A DNA stretch of 35,007 nucleotides, taken from positions 1-35,007 of the forward strand of contig CAMDWT010000020.1 in the NCBI GenBank assembly GCA_945877505.1. Reading direction: 5' to 3'. Positions 15,886 through 23,306 of the stretch are shown here, piece after piece. Made by a program: the position numbers and the translations under genes. Source of the stretch: Crenothrix polyspora. Its GTDB lineage: Bacteria > Pseudomonadota > Gammaproteobacteria > Methylococcales > Methylomonadaceae. Below the pieces are notes generated by a model. That model had not been told where the DNA came from and searched no databases. It saw nothing but the letters and a program-made list of their open reading frames with translations. Positions within the stretch are counted from its first letter, which is position 1; each line of letters starts with the position of its first letter.

Positions 15886-15913
15886 ATTATATATAGTTTA
15901 AAAATACTGTCAA
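15886..15913 (-). promoter_or_regulatory. Consensus sigma-70 promoter of the tRNA unit
   Basis: On the minus strand TTGACA (15908-15913), 16-base spacer, TATAAT (15886-15891). Both hexamers are perfect, the best promoter in the window, with a start expected about 12 bases before tRNA-Gly. Confidence 0.92.
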
Positions 15914-15926
15914 ATGTTATTTGATT

Positions 15927-16463
15927 TTATTGAATATCGATAGCTAAAGCCCAAGATTCATTGCCTTTGCATTCGCCATCTTCAATTCTGACCTTTGCGT
16001 AGGCTTTTTGTTTTCCATAAGCATCTGCAAATTCAAGAACAGATACAGGAGTTCCTTGAGCTATATGTTGGCAAGCACCTGATCTATCGGCTTCTTCGGT
16101 ATCATCATAAGCGGCAATTGCGCCAGGTGTGACGACTAAACGAACGGTTGCAGCAGGATCGTAACCATTAGCGCTTTTTAGTACGTAGCGTTGGCCTATT
16201 GCAAGATCTTTAAGGGCAGGTCCAGAAAGTGCAGGTTTTGCGCCATCGTCACCCATAGACATTAGTAACACAAGAAGTACCGCTACGCCGCCAATACTAC
16301 CAAAGAATACTTTAGGATTATTTTCTTTTAAGCTTAAAAAAGAAGAGATTAAGTTGCCAACACTATTTTTTGCAGAATCCATTAATTCGTTAGCATTTTC
16401 TTCTACCTTTACAGCGTCTTCTTGTGCGATTTCTTCTTGATTGGTGTTATCTTCGTTACTCAT
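15927..16463 (-). CDS. Hypothetical membrane-anchored protein
   Basis: 178-residue protein not recognised. Residues 1-50 are acidic and polar (EDNTNQEEIAQEDAVKVEEN), and about 51-69 form one membrane helix (VFFGSIGGVAVLLVLLMSM). The rest is a small, probably periplasmic, beta-rich domain (residues 90-178: IGQRYVLKSANGYD, VRLVVTPGAIAAYDD, YAKVRIEDGECKGNESWALA) with two cysteines that might pair; the pattern resembles SH3-like domains but I cannot name it. GAGGA lies nine bases before the ATG. The tRNA-Gly promoter starts 14 bases after its stop codon. Confidence 0.8.
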   Translation of the reverse strand: MSNEDNTNQEEIAQEDAVKVEENANELMDSAKNSVGNLISSFLSLKENNPKVFFGSIGGVAVLLVLLMSMGDDGAKPALSGPALKDLAIGQRYVLKSANGYDPAATVRLVVTPGAIAAYDDTEEADRSGACQHIAQGTPVSVLEFADAYGKQKAYAKVRIEDGECKGNESWALAIDIQ

Positions 16464-16574
16464 TTCTTATCCTCACATTAGTTTATTTTTATAGTTATCA
16501 ATTATTACTCAATATCTTATTAACGTTTAACCCAACAACTAGCATTGCATACCTATTCTTACACAAAATCAGGC

Positions 16575-16592
16575 TGGATATTAAAATATCCA
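16575..16592. promoter_or_regulatory. Inverted repeat in the spacer upstream of the 178-residue protein
   Basis: Perfect arms TGGATATT (16575-16582) and AATATCCA (16585-16592) separated by AA, within the 235-base spacer between the ABC permease and the hypothetical gene on the minus strand. Possible operator; the rest of the spacer is AT-rich with nothing recognised. Confidence 0.35.
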
Positions 16593-16683
16593 CCTAGCGG
16601 GTAAACTTACCACAATAACAAAACTTTTCAAGTTCTTAATATTCCTTTTTTGGAGGGTTTTCTATCTGATGGCCTTGTTTTTA

Positions 16684-16701
16684 TAAAGATAATTATCTTT
16701 A
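16684..16701. promoter_or_regulatory. Perfect 18-base palindrome at the end of the ABC permease gene
   Basis: TAAAGATAATTATCTTTA is fully self-complementary and includes the permease stop codon. The GATAATTATC core resembles half-sites of Fur boxes, but a functional role is not shown; with no loop and weak pairing it is a poor terminator. Confidence 0.4.
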
Positions 16702-17502
16702 AGCGCCGCCTTTTTTTACCATCATACCTTTTGAAGGGTTATAGCCGATGATGGCGGCTGCCATGAAAATTAGAAAAGCCGCTAAAGTATAGATAAATGC
16801 CGATTGATTAAATTGTCCATATAGTGCGAAACGTATTAGCTCAACAGCTTGAGAAAATGGATTATAGTGAGCAAGCAGACTTAATAGTGGGCTAGATTCT
16901 TTCATTTTCCACAACGGATAAAGAGCTGTCGACATGAAAAACATGGGGAAAATGACAAAATTCATAACCCCAGCAAAATTTTCTAGCTGTTTTATAAAGG
17001 AGGATAGTAATAAGCCCAACGCCCCTAACATTAATCCGGATAGTATTAATGCGGGCAATATCCCTAAGTAGCCTTGCCAAGGTGCATGGATATCATAAAA
17101 CCAGGCGATGGCTAGAAATACGTAAACTTGTAACAGCGATACGCCCGTTCCTGCTAGTAATTTACTGAGTAATAAAAACCAGCGGGGTAATGGGCAGACC
17201 ATTAATATGCGCATACTGCCCATTTCTCGATCATAAACCATGGATAATGAACTTTGCATACCGTTAAACAGTTGTATCATGCCGATCAAGCCGGGCGTGA
17301 TATAAACTTCATATAAGATGTAGGTTTCATAAGGCGGCGTTATAGCAAGCCCTAAGGACGCTCTAAAGCCCGCTGCAAAAACAAATAGCCAGACGAGTGG
17401 CCTGATCAGTGCAGATATAAAACGTTCACGTTGGGTAATAAAGCGCCATAATTCTCGGTTAATAATACCCCACATCGCCCGCCAGTAATGTAGCATGATC
17501 AT
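16699..17502 (-). CDS. ABC-2 type permease of a PQQ-alcohol-dehydrogenase-associated system
   Basis: 267-residue membrane protein with about six helices and the ABC-2 permease pattern: an N-terminal cytoplasmic helix (RELWRFITQRERF), a YDREMGSMRILMVCPLPRW loop, and a last helix pair. It is of the type annotated as alcohol ABC permease beside PQQ-dependent dehydrogenases (as in the Pseudomonas ped cluster). Its start ATG overlaps the ATPase stop as ATGA (17499-17502). It is the last gene of a four-gene minus-strand operon. Direction of transport and substrate are unknown; ABC-2 permeases usually export. Confidence 0.88.
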   Translation of the reverse strand: MIMLHYWRAMWGIINRELWRFITQRERFISALIRPLVWLFVFAAGFRASLGLAITPPYETYILYEVYITPGLIGMIQLFNGMQSSLSMVYDREMGSMRILMVCPLPRWFLLLSKLLAGTGVSLLQVYVFLAIAWFYDIHAPWQGYLGILPALILSGLMLGALGLLLSSFIKQLENFAGVMNFVIFPMFFMSTALYPLWKMKESSPLLSLLAHYNPFSQAVELIRFALYGQFNQSAFIYTLAAFLIFMAAAIIGYNPSKGMMVKKGGA

Positions 17503-18239
17503 GCTTGAGCTCCTTGGGTTAGATTGTAAAAGGCTTCTTTTATTGTTGGTGTGTTCGTTGTGTTTAAGACTTCATTTACAGTACCTTTGGCTCTTATCTG
17601 ACCTTTATGGAGCACTAATAAATGATCTTCTGGATATATTTCATCAATTAAATGACTGGCCCATAAAATGGCAAGATTTTCATCGCTCGCGAGTTGATGC
17701 ACATAGTCAACAATAGCTAATCGGCTGGGTACGTCTAGCCCGACAGTGGGTTCATCTAGTAATAATAGCGCCGGTTTATGTAGTAAGGCTCTGGCAATTT
17801 CTACGCGCCGACGATGACCGCCATTTAGTTGGCGTATTTTTTCAAAACGGCGATCAAACATGTTTAAGCGGTCAAGTTCTTGCTCTATTCTTTGGAGCGA
17901 TTGTTTACGTCCCATGCCATGTAAGGCCGTGTGATAGCGTAAATTTTGCAGGACGGTTAAGTCCATATCTAGAGTGGTTTGTTGAAAGACAACCCCTAAC
18001 CTTGCTAAGGCTGCTTGAGTTTGTTGCTTAATGTCGAAGCCACAGAGTTCAATGCGACCTTCGTGCGTATCATATAGCCGAGTGATCAATGAAAACAGCG
18101 TGCTCTTGCCTGCGCCATTTGGACCTAAGAGCAAAGTGCATTCACCGGCTTTTATTTCAAAACTAACTTGGTCTAGGGCTTTCTTGCCGCTATACGAAAA
18201 ACTCAAGTTGTCAATTGATAGTGCAATAGCTGTTTTCAT
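17499..18239 (-). CDS. ABC transporter ATPase of the PQQ-associated system
   Basis: ATP-binding subunit of about 246 residues. Walker A GPNGAGKST is at residues 39-47, the signature reads LNGGHRRRVEIA instead of the usual LSGGQ, and Walker B is LLLLDEPTVGLD. The open frame extends to a TTG at 18260, but the ATG at 18237-18239 is the better start: it overlaps the upstream stop as ATGA and gives a normal N-terminus (MKTAIALSIDNLSFSY). With the ABC-2 permease it forms the core transporter. The family is the one annotated as belonging to PQQ-dependent alcohol dehydrogenase systems. Confidence 0.92.
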   Translation of the reverse strand: MKTAIALSIDNLSFSYSGKKALDQVSFEIKAGECTLLLGPNGAGKSTLFSLITRLYDTHEGRIELCGFDIKQQTQAALARLGVVFQQTTLDMDLTVLQNLRYHTALHGMGRKQSLQRIEQELDRLNMFDRRFEKIRQLNGGHRRRVEIARALLHKPALLLLDEPTVGLDVPSRLAIVDYVHQLASDENLAILWASHLIDEIYPEDHLLVLHKGQIRAKGTVNEVLNTTNTPTIKEAFYNLTQGAQA

Positions 18240-19243
18240 GGTTTTACTGTAACGCCCCAAGGATAATTGCCTACGCCGAGAGATTGCGTAACCGTTTGGC
18301 TTTCTAAATCGATAATGGATATGTCGTTACTTGTGCCATTGGTGGTATAGAGCCGTTTCTGATCGGGAGAAAAGGCTAAATTCCATACGCGTTGGCCTAC
18401 TAGCAACACTTTTTCTACAGCAAAGGTTTTCGCATTAACGATCGCTACACGGTTGGCAGGGCCTAAGGCGACATAACCTTTGTTGCCTGCTTTATCAATA
18501 ACGACACCTACCGGTTGAATTTTATCGGCGGTTACACCCTGCACTTCAAATTTAAGGGTCTTGATGATTTGTTTTGTTTTAGTGTCTAGAATCATTAGAC
18601 TTCCAGCCATTTCTGACGTAACCCATAGTTGCTGACTATCGGCTGTAAAGCTTGCTGCTCGAGGGCGAGGGTCAACCAAAGTGTTTTCTATAATCGTGTT
18701 GGTTTTAGTATCAATCCAATGCACCATATTAGTTGTTTCAGAAGCACTGATTAGCCAATTATTATCAGGGCTAACCGTAATGCCTTCTGGCTCTACGCCC
18801 ACCTTAATTTGTTTGATGATTTTTTTCTTGGCTATATCAATAACGGTTACCAAGCTATCATCTTCGTTGGACACATAAAGGATGTCGCCCTTAGGATTTA
18901 ATGCGAAGGTTTCAGGATCCTCGCCAGAAGGTAATTTACCCACCTCTTTAAGGGTCTCGGCATTAATTATTTTTATGGTGTTTTCGTCACTGGTCGCTAC
19001 ATATAAAAGCTTGTTATCGGGACTTATGGCGATGCCTCTTGGTCGCTGACCTACGGCGACTGTTTTGAGTAATTTGCCGGCAAGGGGATCAACTATAGCT
19101 AAGGCATTGTCTTTTTCTAAGGTCACAAAAACAGTCTCCGCTTGAACCGTTCCCGTTAGAGCCAAGGTTAACAATAAACCTGAGAGTTTTCTTAGAATAG
19201 AATCAGCTTGCAGATTATCGACGTTCTTTTTTTTCAATAGCAT
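18236..19243 (-). CDS. YVTN beta-propeller protein, PQQ-catabolism associated
   Basis: 335-residue periplasmic protein. A signal peptide ends near residue 35 (LLLTLALTGTVQA). The rest consists of about seven propeller blades, each with a variant of G-x-x-P-x-G-I-x-x-S-P-D-x-x-x-L-Y-V (for example GQRPRGIAISPDNKLLYVA, GVEPEGITVSPDNNWL). This is the beta-propeller type that accompanies PQQ-dependent alcohol catabolism genes; the molecular function is unknown. Its ATG follows the stop of the binding protein directly, and its stop overlaps the ATPase start. Confidence 0.9.
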   Translation of the reverse strand: MLLKKKNVDNLQADSILRKLSGLLLTLALTGTVQAETVFVTLEKDNALAIVDPLAGKLLKTVAVGQRPRGIAISPDNKLLYVATSDENTIKIINAETLKEVGKLPSGEDPETFALNPKGDILYVSNEDDSLVTVIDIAKKKIIKQIKVGVEPEGITVSPDNNWLISASETTNMVHWIDTKTNTIIENTLVDPRPRAASFTADSQQLWVTSEMAGSLMILDTKTKQIIKTLKFEVQGVTADKIQPVGVVIDKAGNKGYVALGPANRVAIVNAKTFAVEKVLLVGQRVWNLAFSPDQKRLYTTNGTSNDISIIDLESQTVTQSLGVGNYPWGVTVKP

Positions 19244-20488
19244 TTATTTATCCCACTTACATTGTGTTTCAGGTTGATCATAACCCAAGGTGTCGAGTTC
19301 AGTCTTTGGATGTAAAAAGCCTTCAATGGGCGCGACAGCCACTAAGGACTTAGGGGCTGCGAGCAAAATAGGTTGCCGCAATTGGCCATCCCAGGTTCTA
19401 AAAGAGAGTGGATTACCTTTATAACCTTGTAAGGCAAAGGCATCACTTAAAATATAAGCTTTGAGCTGCTTTATGTCGTTGCTTTTAGTGCGTGTTGTAG
19501 CCTCGCCTAGCGCTCTAGTCGCCAAATAAGCGGCATAATCTTGCTCTTCCATCCAGCGGCCGGCTTTTTCTTTGAAGCGATTTTGAATTTGTATAGCGCC
19601 CCATTGTTCATGTGTTTTATGCCATGCGGTAGCCATTAATCCTTGAGTGCCTATCACTGGCCTTGGGTTCCAGGTTCGGTAATCAAGATATTCACCGAAT
19701 TGTCCTTGTTCATCAGCAACCACCACGACATCATAAGCGTCATCGATTTGGGTAAATACCGCTACATCGGATTGTTCTGTTCTGCGGGCATCAAAAGTAT
19801 GTTCCCAGGTTTTATCGGCTATTATTTTCATACCAAAACGTTTAGCGGCACGCCGGATAGCCTCAGCAAATAAACGGTCTTCTTGTGTAGAGCCTACGAC
19901 TAAGAACCATTTATCCCAGCGTTTTTTCATCATATATTGCGCTAGTGCATCTGCGCGCATGGCTCTACTGGGCAACAAGTGCAAAACATTGTTGCGACAT
20001 TGTTCATTACGAAGTGCATCATCCATGGTCGCTACATCTAGCAATAACAGATCTTTTGTCGCTGGGAGGTCGGCCAGTTGGGTGAGTTGAGTGGCCGGTA
20101 AATTTACGATGACATATTGAAAATGATGACTGATAGCTTTATTAAAAGTGTCAGTAATATTGCCATCTAAGGGCACTATAAATTTTTTTAAGTTAAATTG
20201 CTGTCCCGTAAATTCACCAGTGGTATTATCATCATCAATACCCAGTTCTGCACCAATAATGCCTTTATTTTTAATGAAAGGTTCTGCATTGGATAGTTGC
20301 GGTGGGGCGATTTGTTCCTGAGTTAAATAGGCGATATCAATGATTTGTTTGGATTTTGCATAAACAAGATTGACATTAACTAACTGAAAAAATAAATAAA
20401 AAACTACCAGAACCTGTAAGGTCGAGTTATTTGATCGCATGGGTTGATAATAATAAAAGTTCATATTCAGCAATTCTAACGGATTCAT
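19244..20488 (-). CDS. Periplasmic substrate-binding protein, PQQ-associated ABC system
   Basis: Type I periplasmic-binding fold protein of up to 414 residues, first gene of the operon. After an N-terminal hydrophobic segment (LVVFYLFFQLVNVNLVYA, about residues 27-44) come blocks such as IDIAYLTQEQIAPP, RNNVLHLLPSRAMRADALAQYM, KKRWDKWFLVVG and QEDYAAYLATRALGEA, as in the binding proteins annotated with PQQ alcohol dehydrogenase systems. Three starts are possible (20488, 20464, 20440), none with a good ribosome-binding site; the ATG at 20440 gives the most ordinary signal peptide. Binding proteins normally serve importers, whereas ABC-2 permeases normally export, so the pairing is curious. Confidence 0.85.
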   Translation of the reverse strand: MNPLELLNMNFYYYQPMRSNNSTLQVLVVFYLFFQLVNVNLVYAKSKQIIDIAYLTQEQIAPPQLSNAEPFIKNKGIIGAELGIDDDNTTGEFTGQQFNLKKFIVPLDGNITDTFNKAISHHFQYVIVNLPATQLTQLADLPATKDLLLLDVATMDDALRNEQCRNNVLHLLPSRAMRADALAQYMMKKRWDKWFLVVGSTQEDRLFAEAIRRAAKRFGMKIIADKTWEHTFDARRTEQSDVAVFTQIDDAYDVVVVADEQGQFGEYLDYRTWNPRPVIGTQGLMATAWHKTHEQWGAIQIQNRFKEKAGRWMEEQDYAAYLATRALGEATTRTKSNDIKQLKAYILSDAFALQGYKGNPLSFRTWDGQLRQPILLAAPKSLVAVAPIEGFLHPKTELDTLGYDQPETQCKWDK

Positions 20489-20572
20489 AAATTTTTTTTT
20501 AGTTTTCGCATAGGTTCTTCAAGGATAGTTTTATTTTGGGCGTTTAAGTTCACATTTATAGGTCGATTTACA

Positions 20573-21397
20573 ATGATGCGCAGTTTGTTAAGTGAAATAA
20601 TAATTTATCCCGTTAAATCACTCGCGGGCATTAGTGTTAAGGAGTGGCCGGTTATAAAAACAGGGCTTTTGTATGATAGAAAATGGATGTTGATTGATAC
20701 GGACAGACAGTTTCTAAGTCAGCGAAAGTTGCCAAAAATGGCATTAATCAAAACAGCCTTAACAGAAGAATATTTAATGTTGTCAGCGCCAGGAATGGTT
20801 GATCTGTTAATACCGCTAGCCCAGACTGATGGTGATATTATCAACAGTACGGTTTGGGAGGATCAGTGCGAGGCGCGAAGTGTGTCAGATGAGGCGGATC
20901 AATGGTTGAGTCACTTTTTAACGATAGCCTGTCGCTTAGTTTATCAGCCTGATGATAGGGTGAGGCTCGTTGATCCAGCTTATGGCGAGTCTAGCGATCA
21001 GGTTGCTTTTTCTGACGGGTTCCCCTTTTTGATTATTTCAGATAACTCCTTGCTTGCTTTAAATCAAGCTATGTCCTTAACTTTATCCATGGCTCGCTTT
21101 AGACCTAACTTAGTTATTTCTGGTTGCCCTAGTTATGCGGAAGACACGTGGCGGAAAATTAGTATCGGTGATATTGATTTTAGACTGCCTAAGCCCTGCT
21201 CGCGATGCTCAATCCCGGCTATTGATCCAGAAACAGCAGAAATCGGTAAAGAACCGCTTACGACGCTTAATCGCCTTAGAAAATGGGATAACAAACTCTA
21301 TTTTGGGCAAAATGCTCTGCATGATCAAAGTGGTTTGTTAAGGGTAGGGGATGCTGTGCTAGTTAACGTGACGGGCGCAAAACAGCCACCTATTTAA
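20573..21397 (+). CDS. MOSC domain protein (YcbX-like, no ferredoxin domain)
   Basis: 274-residue protein with an N-terminal MOSC_N barrel (IIIYPVKSLAGISVKEWPV near residues 9-27) and a C-terminal MOSC domain. The block PKPCSRCSIPAIDPETAE, then EPLTTLNRLRKWDNKLYFGQN, matches E. coli YcbX, whose cysteine binds the molybdenum cofactor. The C-terminal [2Fe-2S] ferredoxin domain of YcbX is absent, as in shorter family members, so another protein must supply electrons. Likely role: Moco-dependent reduction of N-hydroxylated compounds. It is divergent from the ABC operon, with 84 bases between them. Confidence 0.88.
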   Translation: MMRSLLSEIIIYPVKSLAGISVKEWPVIKTGLLYDRKWMLIDTDRQFLSQRKLPKMALIKTALTEEYLMLSAPGMVDLLIPLAQTDGDIINSTVWEDQCEARSVSDEADQWLSHFLTIACRLVYQPDDRVRLVDPAYGESSDQVAFSDGFPFLIISDNSLLALNQAMSLTLSMARFRPNLVISGCPSYAEDTWRKISIGDIDFRLPKPCSRCSIPAIDPETAEIGKEPLTTLNRLRKWDNKLYFGQNALHDQSGLLRVGDAVLVNVTGAKQPPI

Positions 21398-21452
21398 TTT
21401 AAGCTCGCGCTTGATATTTAGAGCTATTTCGTTTGTTTAAAAGGAAAATAAA

Positions 21453-22148
21453 ATGTTACCTCATCATCACGAAACACACAGAACTCATCGTATAGGTTGG
21501 TTACGCGCTGCCGTACTCGGTGCAAATGATGGGATTGTTTCGACGGCAAGTTTAATTGTAGGGATTGCCGCTTCACAGGCTGTACATGCAGATATTGTAG
21601 TCGCGGGTGTCGCTGGATTAGTAGCGGGCGCCATGTCGATGGCGGCAGGAGAATACGTGTCAGTCAGTTCGCAAGCGGATACAGAGCATGCTGATTTGGC
21701 GCGTGAACGTAAAGAGTTAGATGCAAATATTGAACACGAACAAAAAGAGTTGCAAGCCATTTACGAGGAACGAGGACTTGACGCGGCTTTGGCTGAACAA
21801 GTTGCGATGCAATTGATGGCTCATGATGCCTTAGGTGCGCATGCCCGAGATGAGTTAGGCATTTCAGTTACAGGTGCCGCTCGTCCCATTCAAGCGGCAC
21901 TCACCTCGGCCCTTACTTTTGCCATTGGCGCGGCATTGCCTTTATTGCTCGTCATTTTCACAGTAGATCAGAATATCATTGTTTTAGTGTCAACGGCCTC
22001 TTTGGTGTTTCTTGCTTTGCTGGGTATTTTAGCGGCTTATACCGGCGGCTCTAGTATAATTAAGAGCGCGGTTAGGGTGACTTTTTGGGGTGCTTTAGCG
22101 ATGGGATTAACCGCAGGGGTAGGCACTTTTTTTGGCACAGTTGTTTAA
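21453..22148 (+). CDS. VIT/CCC1-family iron or manganese transporter
   Basis: 231-residue membrane protein of the vacuolar iron transporter family. The first helix holds RAAVLGANDGIVSTASLIVG (near residues 18-37), the family hallmark, followed by GAMSMAAGEYVSVSSQ, a charged cytoplasmic stretch (about 75-130, rich in Glu and His, probably metal-binding), and three further helices. The N-terminus is His-rich (LPHHHETHRTHR). An AAGGA sequence precedes the ATG. By family knowledge it moves Fe2+ or Mn2+ out of the cytoplasm. It stands alone between the MOSC gene and the PfkB kinase gene. Confidence 0.93.
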   Translation: MLPHHHETHRTHRIGWLRAAVLGANDGIVSTASLIVGIAASQAVHADIVVAGVAGLVAGAMSMAAGEYVSVSSQADTEHADLARERKELDANIEHEQKELQAIYEERGLDAALAEQVAMQLMAHDALGAHARDELGISVTGAARPIQAALTSALTFAIGAALPLLLVIFTVDQNIIVLVSTASLVFLALLGILAAYTGGSSIIKSAVRVTFWGALAMGLTAGVGTFFGTVV

Positions 22149-22188
22149 AAGCGCTGGACAGTAAGTCGAGTTTATAAAAGAGAACATT

Positions 22189-23100
22189 ATGCTTGAGAAT
22201 AATAAAGCGGCCGCAAACAATCAATCCATTGTGATTTTTGGAGAAGTACTTATTGATCAATTTCCAGATGGTCAGCAGGTTTTAGGTGGAGCGGCTTTTA
22301 ATGTTGCATGGCATTTACAGGCCTTTGATCAGTCCCCGCAATTTATCAGCCGTATTGGTCATGATGTAATAGGCGAGCACCTCTCTACCATGATGAGCCA
22401 ATGGGGGATGACGCTTGATAATTTACAGATTGATCCTGACCATCCTACGGGAACCGTCGAAGTCAGCTTAATTAATGGCGAGCCTTGTTATGAAATCTTA
22501 GCTGATCAGGCATACGATTTTATTTCGATGGCACAACTTGGCTCAACAAAAGGGTCAGGTCTTCTTTATCACGGCTCTTTGGCCTTACGAAATAGCATTT
22601 CTAATGAAGCATTTGACTCTATAAGAGCTGGTCATAGCGGCAAAATTTTTATGGATGTAAATTTGCGTGCGCCTTGGTGGAATAAAGCCTCGATAAAGGC
22701 TTGGTTGTCTACAGCCCATTGGGTAAAGCTTAATCATGAAGAGTTGATACAGTTGGGGACAGCACAAAATACGTTGCGAGCGTCGATGCATTTATTTTTA
22801 GAGCAGCATGACTTGGATGTTTTGGTGGTTACTTGTGGAGCCTCAGGCGCTAGCGCCCTGAATAGTCTAGGTGAGTTTGTTGAGGTTACGCCCTCAGCCC
22901 ATTTGACTATTGTTGATACGGTGGGCGCTGGCGATGCTTTTTCTGCTGTGCTGTTATTAGGCATACAGCAGGGCTGGCCATTGCCTGTCATGATGGCTAG
23001 AGCACAAGCATTTGCTTCTGCGTCAGTCACTCAGCGAGGGGCAACGACTCAAAATTTAGCGTTCTATCGGGAATTTATCCGCGATTGGAGCGTTGTTTAG
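22189..23100 (+). CDS. PfkB-family carbohydrate kinase (fructokinase-like)
   Basis: 303-residue sugar kinase. The N-terminal sugar-binding signature is GEVLIDQFPDGQQVLGGAAFNVAWHL in two parts, and the C-terminal ATP site/catalytic motif is DTVGAGDAF with Gly246-Asp249. The overall style is fructokinase-like; methanotrophs are known to use fructokinase with sucrose synthesis genes, but none lies here, so the substrate stays open. It starts 40 bases after the VIT gene and may share its transcript. Confidence 0.85.
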   Translation: MLENNKAAANNQSIVIFGEVLIDQFPDGQQVLGGAAFNVAWHLQAFDQSPQFISRIGHDVIGEHLSTMMSQWGMTLDNLQIDPDHPTGTVEVSLINGEPCYEILADQAYDFISMAQLGSTKGSGLLYHGSLALRNSISNEAFDSIRAGHSGKIFMDVNLRAPWWNKASIKAWLSTAHWVKLNHEELIQLGTAQNTLRASMHLFLEQHDLDVLVVTCGASGASALNSLGEFVEVTPSAHLTIVDTVGAGDAFSAVLLLGIQQGWPLPVMMARAQAFASASVTQRGATTQNLAFYREFIRDWSVV

Positions 23101-23125
23101 GTAATCGCTCTATTTTTTAAATAAC

Positions 23126-23153
23126 CTCCACGCTTTTTTAGTAGGTGGAGTTT
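23126..23153 (+). terminator. Possible terminator after the PfkB kinase gene
   Basis: CTCCAC (23126-23131) pairs with GTGGAG (23145-23150), followed by TTTATC. Short stem and short T-run, so only moderate support. Confidence 0.4.
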
Positions 23154-23306
23154 ATCTGCTAGGACTTAAGCTAATCTAGAATGATGAACAAATTAATATT
23201 TGTATTTTTGGCACTTTTAACCGTATTCTTTGTCCGATAACGTTTATAGAAAGCTGCGTTGCTGCTGTTTTTCAAAAGAAACAAAAGTACACGTTTAAAT
23301 AAATTA

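Noticed and set aside
17495-17716. 73-codon plus-strand frame inside the ABC genes
   Set aside because: Antisense to well-supported ATPase coding sequence, with no recognisable domain.
18240-18260. TTG start giving the ABC ATPase seven extra residues
   Set aside because: The ATG at 18237-18239 overlaps the preceding stop as ATGA and gives the normal family N-terminus.
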